Source: UBA5189 sp035631615 (GTDB lineage: Bacteria > Chloroflexota > Limnocylindria > Limnocylindrales > CSP1-4). From it: 64,000 nt of DNA. The notes under the pieces were generated by a model that did no database searches, was not told the origin of the DNA, and was given only the letters and a program-made list of their open reading frames with translations. Of the stretch, positions 36,510 to 43,364 are shown piece after piece. Every line of letters starts with the position of its first letter. Within the stretch, counting starts at the first letter, position 1. The stretch covers positions 1 through 64,000 of the forward strand of contig DASQIK010000027.1 in the NCBI GenBank assembly GCA_035631615.1, given 5' to 3'. The translations under genes were made by a program, and so were the position numbers.

Positions 36510-37016
36510 TCAATCCGGCGGTGGCCAGGGCGCCTCGAACACGTACTCGAGGCCATCGACCTCGTCCATCTGCTCGCCGATCTGGCTGAACCCGAAACCG
36601 CCGATGAGGGCCAGGGAGGCCACGTTCGTCGGCGAGACCGACGCCACGAACGTATGGATTCCATGCTCCCGGTGGGCCCAATCGAAGAGGGCGTGGGCGG
36701 CCTCGCGGGTGTAGCCCTGCCGGCGGAACTCGGGCTCGACCCGGTAGCCGACCTCGAGACGACCGCGCTCGTCGGGCGGGCCGTGGAAGCCGATCGTGCC
36801 GATGGCGTGGCGCCGCCCGTCCGCCTCCGTCCTGACCATCGCCCGCGCGAGCCACGGCTGGATCGACGGGTCGGCCTCGAGCTGTGCGAGCCGGTAGCGC
36901 GCGAAGTCGGCCAGGTCGTCGGACATGGCGCCGCTGACGTCGGCGCCGAGCTCGCGCGAGGCCGCAACCGGGTCGGCCGCGATGATCGCGCGCATGAACG
37001 CCAGATTCATCGACAC
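36510..37016 (-). CDS. GNAT-family N-acetyltransferase
   Basis: A ~168-residue acetyltransferase. The acetyl-CoA loop is EPEFRRQGYTREAAHALFDWA near residues 94-114, followed by FVASVSPTNVASLALIGGFGF, typical of RimJ/RimL-like enzymes. The nearest starts are GTG 37016 and ATG 37010. However, the in-frame sequence just upstream reads IPTPRLELV, the usual first beta-strand of this family, so the real start may be an unusual codon further upstream, close to the CBS stop at 37060. Substrate unknown. Confidence 0.82.
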   Translation of the reverse strand: MSMNLAFMRAIIAADPVAASRELGADVSGAMSDDLADFARYRLAQLEADPSIQPWLARAMVRTEADGRRHAIGTIGFHGPPDERGRLEVGYRVEPEFRRQGYTREAAHALFDWAHREHGIHTFVASVSPTNVASLALIGGFGFSQIGEQMDEVDGLEYVFEAPWPPPD

Positions 37017-37059
37017 GAGCTCGAGCCGCGGCGTCGGGATCGGCGGAACGGAAGCCGGC

Positions 37060-38487
37060 TCAGGCAGGTCGTGCTCCCTGGTGGGCGAGGAACTCGAGGA
37101 GGTCGAGCTTGGTGACGACGCCGGCGGGGCGGCCGTCGGCGACCGCGACGACCGCGGGCGTCCCGCCCGACAGGGCGAGAAATGCCTCGTCGAGCGATGC
37201 CGCCAGGTCGATCGTCGGCAGCGGCTTGTCCATGATCTCGCCGATCGTCCGCTCGACGACGCTCGGGTCCCGGTAGGCCCGGTCGAGGAGGCCCTTCTCG
37301 CTCACCGAGCCGACGATCCCCTCGACGGCGTCGTCATCGGGCCGCTCCGAGACCGGCAGCTGGCTGATCCCGTACAGCTGGAGCAGATCGATCGCGGCGC
37401 CCACGCGCTCGGTCGTCCGGGCGAGGACCACCGCGGGCCGGTCCGATTCGGCGTGCCGAGCGCGGAGCAGCTCGCCCACGCGAGCGACCGCGCCGGCGGT
37501 CGTCAGCAGGCCGTTGGCCCGCATCCACTCGTCGTTGTAGAGCTTCGAGAGGTAGTTCCGGCCGCCGTCCGGGAAGATCACGACCATCACGGCATCGCGG
37601 GCGGCCGCCCCACGCCCGCGCATGATCCGGCGCGCCTCGTCGAGCGCGGCGACCATCGCCGTCCCGCACGACTCGCCCGACAGGATGCCCTCCTCGCGCG
37701 TGATCCGCCGCGCCATCGCGAAGGCGTCGCGGTCCGAGACGCGGACCCACCGGTCGACCATCGTCGCGTCGTACGTGCCCGGGAAGAAGTCCTCGCCGAC
37801 GCCCTCGGTCAGGTATGGCCGCGCCGTGTCGCCTGACAGCACGGAGCCCTCCGGATCCGCGCCGACGACGACGATGTCTGCCTTCCTGGTCCGCAGGTGG
37901 CGCGCGGCGCCGGTGATGGTGCCGCCCGTGCCGACGCTCGCCACGAGGTGCGTGATCCGGCCCTCGGTCTGGCCCCAGATCTCCGGGCCCGTGGAGGCCT
38001 CGTGGGCGGTCGGGTTCTCCTGGTTCCAGTACTGGTCGGGCTTGAACGCGCCGGGGATGTCCCGGGCGAGCCGGGCCGCGACGGAGTAGTAGCTCTCCGG
38101 CGACTCGGGCTCGACGTTCGTCGGGCACAGCACGACCTGGGCGCCGTACGCGCGGAGCAGCGCCTGCTTCTCGGGCGACTGCTTGTCGGCCATGACGAAG
38201 ATGCAGCGGTAACCCTTGAGCGCGGCGGCGATCGCGAGGCCATGGCCGGTGTTGCCGGACGTCGGCTCGACGATCGTGCCGCCCGGCCTGAGCAGGCCGG
38301 CCCGCTCCGCCGCCTCGATCATCGGGAGCCCGATCCGGTCCTTGACCGAGCCGCCCGGGTTCATCGTCTCCAGCTTCGCCAGGATCAGCGGCTGGGCCTC
38401 GAGCGGCCCGAGATCCCGCGGGATGTGGGTGAGCCGGACGAGCGGCGTGTTGCCGACGAGGTCGAGGATGGATTCCGCGTAGTGCAC
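37060..38487 (-). CDS. Cystathionine beta-synthase with C-terminal CBS domain pair
   Basis: A 475-residue fold-type II PLP enzyme plus tandem CBS domains. The PLP lysine is in NPGGSVKDRIG near residue 48, followed by PTSGNTGHGLA and the phosphate loop SVGTGGTITG. Residues ~340-475 form two CBS motifs (VARTTERVGAAIDLLQLYGISQLPV; MDKPLPTIDLAASLDEAFLAL), a regulatory module that can bind adenosyl ligands. It condenses homocysteine with serine (or O-acetylserine) to cystathionine. GTG 38487 follows TATCCT by 7 nt with no Shine-Dalgarno, indicating a leaderless start. Confidence 0.93.
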   Translation of the reverse strand: MHYAESILDLVGNTPLVRLTHIPRDLGPLEAQPLILAKLETMNPGGSVKDRIGLPMIEAAERAGLLRPGGTIVEPTSGNTGHGLAIAAALKGYRCIFVMADKQSPEKQALLRAYGAQVVLCPTNVEPESPESYYSVAARLARDIPGAFKPDQYWNQENPTAHEASTGPEIWGQTEGRITHLVASVGTGGTITGAARHLRTRKADIVVVGADPEGSVLSGDTARPYLTEGVGEDFFPGTYDATMVDRWVRVSDRDAFAMARRITREEGILSGESCGTAMVAALDEARRIMRGRGAAARDAVMVVIFPDGGRNYLSKLYNDEWMRANGLLTTAGAVARVGELLRARHAESDRPAVVLARTTERVGAAIDLLQLYGISQLPVSERPDDDAVEGIVGSVSEKGLLDRAYRDPSVVERTIGEIMDKPLPTIDLAASLDEAFLALSGGTPAVVAVADGRPAGVVTKLDLLEFLAHQGARPA

Positions 38488-38494
38488 GCCGGCG

Positions 38495-38500
38495 AGGATA
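38495..38500 (-). promoter_or_regulatory. -10-like hexamer of the cystathionine beta-synthase gene
   Basis: TATCCT on the minus strand, 7 nt upstream of GTG 38487. Confidence 0.45.
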
Positions 38501-38527
38501 CGCGTGGCGAGGCGCACAATGCCCGGC

Positions 38528-38911
38528 ATGGCCCTGATCGCGATCGCAGCGGCCGCCATCGCCGCCCTCATCCACGTCTACTTCTTCGTGCTCGAGAGCC
38601 TGTGGTTCCTGCGGCCCGCCGTGTGGCGCCGGTTCGGGCTCGATTCGGACGCGGACGCCCGGGTGACCCGGTCATTTGCCTACAACCAGGGCTTCTACAA
38701 CCTGTTCCTGGCTGCGGGCGTGGCGATCGGCCTGACACTCGTTGCGATCGGCGACCCGGTCTCCGGCCGCGCGATCACCCTGTTCGCCTGCGGCTCGATG
38801 GTCGCGGCGGGCGTCGTCCTCGTCGCCCATAACCCATCGTTCCTCAGTGCCGCCGCGATCCAGGCCGTGCCCCCGGCTGTCGCGATGCTCGGGATCGCCT
38901 TCCTGCGCTGA
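38528..38911 (+). CDS. DUF1304-type small integral membrane protein
   Basis: A 127-residue protein with four helices. IHVYFFVLESLWF in helix 1, then AYNQGFYNLFLAAGVAIGL and LFACGSMVAAGVVLV, match the DUF1304 family of uncharacterised membrane proteins. The upstream GCACAAT may be its -10, 7 nt before the ATG. It is divergent from the cystathionine beta-synthase gene. Function unknown. Confidence 0.85.
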   Translation: MALIAIAAAAIAALIHVYFFVLESLWFLRPAVWRRFGLDSDADARVTRSFAYNQGFYNLFLAAGVAIGLTLVAIGDPVSGRAITLFACGSMVAAGVVLVAHNPSFLSAAAIQAVPPAVAMLGIAFLR

Positions 38912-38913
38912 CC

Positions 38914-39771
38914 TCAGCGCTCGATCGGGCCGGGCCCGAGCAGCAGCCAGGTCAGCCGCCGGCGCAGCCGGCGCGGGTGGGCCGGGGGATCGATCGTCCC
39001 CGGGTAGAGCGCCTCGACGGCGGGGCCGATCCTGGCCGCCAGCGCGTCGCTGATGCGACGGGCGAGATCCAGCTCGGCGCGCGAGTCCGGTTCCGGCAGC
39101 ACGCCGTCCCAGGCGTCGCCGGCCAGCTCGCGCGCGGACGTCGGCGCCAGCACCCGCGACGCCATGCGGCGCCCGACGTAGAGCTCCTCGGTGCCGGCGA
39201 TCGCCAGGGGCACGATCGGCGCACCGGTCCGGAGCGCGATCACCGCCGCTCCCGGCCGGAACGGCCCGAGCCGGCCCACCGGCCCGTTGATCGTCCCCTC
39301 CGGCATCTGCACGAACACCGCGCCCGCCGCGACCACGGCGCCCGCCGACCGGACGTGCCCTTCGATGCCCAGGCCGCCGCGCCAGACCGGCAGCAGGCCG
39401 CCGAGCCGGTGGATCAGCGCCTCGCGCCAGCGCGACGTGAACGTGGATGGCCCGCTGCCGAGGAACCAGCAGCGCGGCTCGGCCGGGACGGCGTGCATCG
39501 CGACGAACGGGTCCATCCAGCCCCGATGAGCACCTGCGATCAGCAGGTAGCCGCCCGTCGGCAGCAGCTCCTGGCCGGCCGTGTCGATCCGGAACCGGAA
39601 CAGCCCGAACAGGACGAGGCGGGCAGCGAGGCGGAGGCACCGGTACAGCAGCGAGGCTCGCGCCTCCGGCGCTCGACCCAGCCAGTCGAGGCCCTCGCGG
39701 GCGCCACCGCGGGCGGCTGCCAGCGCCTCGGGACGAACACGAGCGGGGGGCCGCCTCGATGCACCGCTCAC
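38914..39771 (-). CDS. PlsC-type 1-acylglycerol-3-phosphate acyltransferase
   Basis: A 285-residue acyltransferase. The HX4D catalytic motif is in AGAHRGWMDPF near residue 86, the glycerol-3-phosphate motif is VFVQMPEGTING near residue 157, and PIVPLAIAGTEELYVG is the fourth block. It probably makes phosphatidate on the inner face of the membrane. Its GTG overlaps the lgt stop by 4 nt (GTGA), so phospholipid synthesis and lipoprotein diacylglyceryl transfer, which consumes phosphatidylglycerol, are translationally linked. Confidence 0.87.
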   Translation of the reverse strand: MSGASRRPPARVRPEALAAARGGAREGLDWLGRAPEARASLLYRCLRLAARLVLFGLFRFRIDTAGQELLPTGGYLLIAGAHRGWMDPFVAMHAVPAEPRCWFLGSGPSTFTSRWREALIHRLGGLLPVWRGGLGIEGHVRSAGAVVAAGAVFVQMPEGTINGPVGRLGPFRPGAAVIALRTGAPIVPLAIAGTEELYVGRRMASRVLAPTSARELAGDAWDGVLPEPDSRAELDLARRISDALAARIGPAVEALYPGTIDPPAHPRRLRRRLTWLLLGPGPIER

Positions 39772-40775
39772 GCGGTGGACGGGCCCGCGTCGTCCTTCTG
39801 GTCCGCCTTGGCGCGGGCGCCGGCCCCGGCCGGCGGTGCGACGTCGTCGGACGCTTCGCCCTCGTCGCCACCGTCGTCAACATCGTCGTCGAACTCGTCG
39901 TCGGCGAATGGGTCGTCGTCCTTGGCGTCCTCGGCCGCAGCGCGGGCGAGGACCATCTCCTCGGTCACCGACTGCGGGGCGTGCTGCCGGCGGCGGATGA
40001 CCAGAATCGCGATCCCGATCAGCACGAACGCGGCGCCGAAGTACTGCGCCGTCGGGATGTCGCCGATGCGCCAGTTGCCGATGCGCAGGAACTCGATCAT
40101 GAACCGGACGCCTCCGATCCAGATGAGCATGATCGCGCCCATGTCGCCGACGCGGAGCCAGGGTCGCGGTCGCCGCGAGAGCCACACGAGCGTCGCGGCG
40201 CCGATCATCGCGGAGATCGACTCGTACAGGAACAGCGGCTGGAAGTGGGTCGTCGCCAGCGGGAACAGGTCGCAGGGGTACTCGACGACGCGGTGCGCAC
40301 AATCGATGGCGATGCCCCACGGCAGGTTCGTGGGCGGGCCGTACAGCTCCTGGTTGAAGAAGTTGCCCCAGCGACCGGCGGCCTGCATCAGGAAGATCCC
40401 CGGCGCCACGATGTCCGCCCAGCGCCACGCCGAGACCTTGTGGTAGCGGACCAGCGCGAGCACGGCGATCGTGCCCGTCACGAAGCCGCCGAAGATGCCC
40501 AGGCCGCTGTACGGCGGCAGGACGATCTTGATCAGGTCGTCCTTGTACAGCTGCCACTGGTCGATGACGTGATACAGGCGGCCGCCGATGAGCGCCGCGA
40601 CCGCGACGATGATGAGCCCGTTGCCGATCAGCGCGGCGTTCTCGCCGAGCGCCCGCGCCTGGCGGGTCATGATCCAGTACGCGAGCGCGAGGCCGCTCGC
40701 GTAGGCGATGCCGTACCAGAACAGGGAGAACGGGCCGAGCTGCAGCGCGATCGAGTTCGGGGTCCAGTCGATCAT
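39768..40775 (-). CDS. lgt: Prolipoprotein diacylglyceryl transferase
   Basis: A 335-residue, seven-helix enzyme that transfers diacylglyceryl from phosphatidylglycerol to the lipobox cysteine. The Lgt signature GRWGNFFNQELYGPPTNLPW is intact near residue 138, LGIFGGFVTG replaces the His-containing loop with Phe (seen in other Gram-positive-type Lgts), and FLYES and FLRIGNWRIGDIPTAQ follow. The last ~75 residues are an acidic tail (DDDPFADDEFDDDVDDG) absent from the second copy at 52019. TACACT lies 8 nt before ATG 40775. Confidence 0.95.
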   Translation of the reverse strand: MIDWTPNSIALQLGPFSLFWYGIAYASGLALAYWIMTRQARALGENAALIGNGLIIVAVAALIGGRLYHVIDQWQLYKDDLIKIVLPPYSGLGIFGGFVTGTIAVLALVRYHKVSAWRWADIVAPGIFLMQAAGRWGNFFNQELYGPPTNLPWGIAIDCAHRVVEYPCDLFPLATTHFQPLFLYESISAMIGAATLVWLSRRPRPWLRVGDMGAIMLIWIGGVRFMIEFLRIGNWRIGDIPTAQYFGAAFVLIGIAILVIRRRQHAPQSVTEEMVLARAAAEDAKDDDPFADDEFDDDVDDGGDEGEASDDVAPPAGAGARAKADQKDDAGPSTA

Positions 40776-40783
40776 CGCGGCCG

Positions 40784-40804
40784 AGTGTAAGCGGCGGCTA
40801 TCCT
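40784..40804. promoter_or_regulatory. Divergent -10 elements for lgt and the small membrane gene
   Basis: TACACT on the minus strand (40784-40789) is 8 nt before the lgt ATG. TATCCT on the plus strand (40799-40804) is 9 nt before ATG 40814. Both imply leaderless mRNAs from overlapping promoters. Confidence 0.5.
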
Positions 40805-40813
40805 TCCGCCCTG

Positions 40814-41194
40814 ATGGCCGAATTCCAGTGGTGGCTGCTCCTGGTCGGGCTCGTGGCGGGCGGTGGCCTCGTCGCGGTCGTCACGATGGACGGCCGGCGC
40901 CGCGAGGAGGACCTCGCCGACGTCGAGCGCGAGGCGGAGGCGAACTGGATCGCGCAGCGAGTCCATGGCCTCGACCACGACATCGATGCGCACACCGTCG
41001 CCTCGATCCTGCGGATTCACCGCGAGTACCTGGGCCTCCCGCCCCCGGACCGGATCGTCGGCGACGGCGGCGATGCACGCGTTGGCGGCGCAGGCGACCC
41101 GGCCGAGCTACCCGATGGTGACCCCGATCGCGGTGCCGACGAGGTAGGTGACGATGGCAGCGGCCGCGCCGATCAGGACCTGTCGCCCGCCTGA
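40814..41194 (+). CDS. Small membrane-anchored hypothetical protein
   Basis: A 126-residue protein with an N-terminal membrane helix (WWLLLVGLVAGGGLVAVVTM) followed by RRREEDLADVEREAEANWIA and a helical stretch HTVASILRIHREYLGLPPPDR. The last ~40 residues are Gly/Asp-rich and run antisense through the end of the VIT1-like gene (87-nt overlap), so the true C-terminus is somewhat doubtful. No family recognised. Confidence 0.6.
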   Translation: MAEFQWWLLLVGLVAGGGLVAVVTMDGRRREEDLADVEREAEANWIAQRVHGLDHDIDAHTVASILRIHREYLGLPPPDRIVGDGGDARVGGAGDPAELPDGDPDRGADEVGDDGSGRADQDLSPA

Positions 41195-42265
41195 GAACAG
41201 GATGCTGCGTCCGGTCAGCAGGCTGACGCCCGCGCCGACGGCGAAGAGCGCCACGACGGACAGTGCGAACGCCGCGACGAAGGCGGACCCGCCATTGGTC
41301 ATGACGTACGGGATCACCGGGATCGCCGCGCCGACGGCAAACGCGACGAATGACCCCGCGGCGGCCCCCCACGGCGACCCGAGCTGGTCGGGGTCGAGCC
41401 CGAGCTCCTCCCGCACGAGGGTATCGAGCGCCTGCTTCGGATCCTTGAACATCCGGGCGGCGATCGTCTCCGCTTCTGTCGTCGTGAAGCCCTTGGCCCG
41501 GTAGACAGCGGCCAGCTCTGCCTCCTCCTCTGCTGGCATCGCCTCGAGCTCCGCCCGCTCGAGTTCGATCTGTCGCTCGAACAGCTCCCGCTGCGATTGC
41601 ATCGAGATGTACTCGCCGGCGGCCATCGAGAACGACCCTGCGAGCAGCCCGGCGACACCGGCCATGAGCACGAACGGGCCGTGGCCGGACGATGCGGCGG
41701 CGATGCCCATCACGAGGGCGAGATTCGAGGTCAGCCCGTCGGAGACGCCGAAGATGACGGCGCGCAAGGTTCCCGAGCGGCCCGCGTGGTGCCATCGCTC
41801 GCCGCTCGCGATGTCGGACGGCCGAATGACGGCATGGCCGGACCTCGCCGTCGATCCGGTGGCTGCGATCGGGCTGCTGAGGCGCTGCCAGATCGCCGCG
41901 TGCTCGCGCTCGTCCGCCGCGATCGCCTCGACCTCGGGCGATGCCTGGGCCGTGTACGTCTGCTCCTCGTCGCCTTCCAAAGCCTGGACCATGTCCCGAA
42001 CGGCGTGGGTCCCGAACATGCGGGCGAGGAACACGATGGTCCGGATCCGCAGCCGAGGGCCACCGGCCGGCGGAACCTCCGCCCCGAGCTCGCGCAGGTT
42101 GCCCGCCCACACGTCGGCGTGCCGGCGCTCATTGCCGGCGATGGTCCGGAAGGCGTCGGCCCGGCGCGGGTCCTTCTCGATGGTGGCCAGCGCGTCGTAC
42201 AGGTTGATCGCGTCGCGCTCGAGCTTGAGGTTCTCGATGCTCTGGGCAACGTCGATCGGGGCCAT
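41108..42265 (-). CDS. Rubrerythrin-like/VIT1 fusion, probable Fe/Mn transporter
   Basis: A 385-residue protein. Residues ~1-150 form a ferritin-like four-helix domain with ERRHADVWAGNL and ADEREHAAIWQRL as ExxH iron-binding pairs. Residues ~170-385 are a VIT1/CCC1 domain: LRAVIFGVSDGLTSNLALVMG is the hallmark first helix, then SFSMAAGEYISMQSQRELFE and a Glu-rich metal loop (LERAELEAMPAEEEAELA). Such proteins move Fe2+ or Mn2+ out of the cytoplasm, with the ferritin domain supplying or sensing iron. TACGAT lies 7 nt before ATG 42265. Confidence 0.9.
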   Translation of the reverse strand: MAPIDVAQSIENLKLERDAINLYDALATIEKDPRRADAFRTIAGNERRHADVWAGNLRELGAEVPPAGGPRLRIRTIVFLARMFGTHAVRDMVQALEGDEEQTYTAQASPEVEAIAADEREHAAIWQRLSSPIAATGSTARSGHAVIRPSDIASGERWHHAGRSGTLRAVIFGVSDGLTSNLALVMGIAAASSGHGPFVLMAGVAGLLAGSFSMAAGEYISMQSQRELFERQIELERAELEAMPAEEEAELAAVYRAKGFTTTEAETIAARMFKDPKQALDTLVREELGLDPDQLGSPWGAAAGSFVAFAVGAAIPVIPYVMTNGGSAFVAAFALSVVALFAVGAGVSLLTGRSILFSGGRQVLIGAAAAIVTYLVGTAIGVTIG

Positions 42266-42272
42266 GCGTCGA

Positions 42273-42326
42273 ATCGTAGCGATCCGTCTCGGAAGCGCTC
42301 GGGCCATTCGGACCGATCCGTACAAT
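42273..42326. promoter_or_regulatory. Divergent -10 elements for the VIT1-like and cyclodeaminase-like genes
   Basis: TACGAT on the minus strand (42273-42278) is 7 nt before ATG 42265. TACAAT on the plus strand (42321-42326) is 8 nt before ATG 42335. Neither gene has a Shine-Dalgarno. Confidence 0.5.
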
Positions 42327-42334
42327 CCACCGCG

Positions 42335-43351
42335 ATGGCGCTCCCACCGCTCCGCTGGTTCGGCGCGGCGGACGTCGCCGCCGCGATGCCGCCGCTCGAG
42401 GAGCGGCTCCGGCTGGCCGAGATCACGATGACCGCCCTCGGTCGCCCCGACGCGAGCCAGCTGCCGCCGAAGATCGCGATCCATCCACGCCCGACCGAGT
42501 CGTTCGTGCACGCGATGCCGGCCCACCTGCGTGGCGCAACGATCGCCGACGACCTCGTCGGCATGAAGTGGGTGGCGGGGTACGCCACCAACGGGGCGCT
42601 CGGGCTCGCCTCGATCAGCGCCGTCGTCGTCCTCAACGATCCCGAAACGGGCGTGCCGGTGGCGATGCTCGACGGCGGCCCGATCACGGCCCAGCGGACC
42701 GCTGCGATCAGCGGCCTCGCGATCCGCCGGTTCGGGCCTGATGCGGGCGCCGGGGCCGCCCCGCGCTCGACGCCCCGCGACGTAGCCGTCATCGGCGCCG
42801 GGGTGCAGGGCCGGTCGCACCTCCCCGTGCTCGGCGCCGTGTTGCCGGGGATGCACCTCCATGTCTTCGACGCGGCGCCGGAGCGCGCGGCCGCCCTCGC
42901 CGACCTGGCGCGCGCGACAGCGGGCATCGCGGCGGCGACGATCCACCCGACGGCGCGTGCCGCCGTCGAGGCCGCCGAGGTCATCGTGACGGCCGCGTCG
43001 TTCGGCCCGCCCGAGGACCGGCAGGTGATGACGAACACCTGGCTCCGCCCGGACGCGACGGTCATACCGATCGACTACGCGACGTACTGCGCCGCCGAGG
43101 TGGCCCGCGAGGCTGCGCTCTTCCTCGTCGACCAGCGCGAGCAGTTCCTCGCCAATCGCGACGCCGGCAACTTCGACGGCTACCCGGACCCCACGGCGAC
43201 GATCGGGGAGGCGATCCTCGCCGGCACGCCCCGGCCGCCGGGTCGCGTCGTGATCACCCACCTCGGCGTCGGCCTCGCCGACCTGGTCTTCGCCGACGCC
43301 ATCGTCCGGGCCGCCACGGCAGCCGGGCTGGGGACTACGCTTCCGCGCTGA
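42335..43351 (+). CDS. Ornithine cyclodeaminase/mu-crystallin family protein
   Basis: A 338-residue NAD(P)-binding protein. KIAIHPRPTESFVHAMPAH and GMKWVAGYATN belong to the substrate domain, and DVAVIGAGVQGRSHLPVL near residue 150 is the Rossmann glycine motif. Members include ornithine cyclodeaminase, alanine dehydrogenase, ketimine reductase and opine-type enzymes, so the substrate is open. It starts without a Shine-Dalgarno 8 nt after TACAAT, and the penicillin acylase homologue begins 13 nt after its stop, suggesting co-transcription. Confidence 0.88.
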   Translation: MALPPLRWFGAADVAAAMPPLEERLRLAEITMTALGRPDASQLPPKIAIHPRPTESFVHAMPAHLRGATIADDLVGMKWVAGYATNGALGLASISAVVVLNDPETGVPVAMLDGGPITAQRTAAISGLAIRRFGPDAGAGAAPRSTPRDVAVIGAGVQGRSHLPVLGAVLPGMHLHVFDAAPERAAALADLARATAGIAAATIHPTARAAVEAAEVIVTAASFGPPEDRQVMTNTWLRPDATVIPIDYATYCAAEVAREAALFLVDQREQFLANRDAGNFDGYPDPTATIGEAILAGTPRPPGRVVITHLGVGLADLVFADAIVRAATAAGLGTTLPR

Positions 43352-43364
43352 GGGGGAGGTCGCG

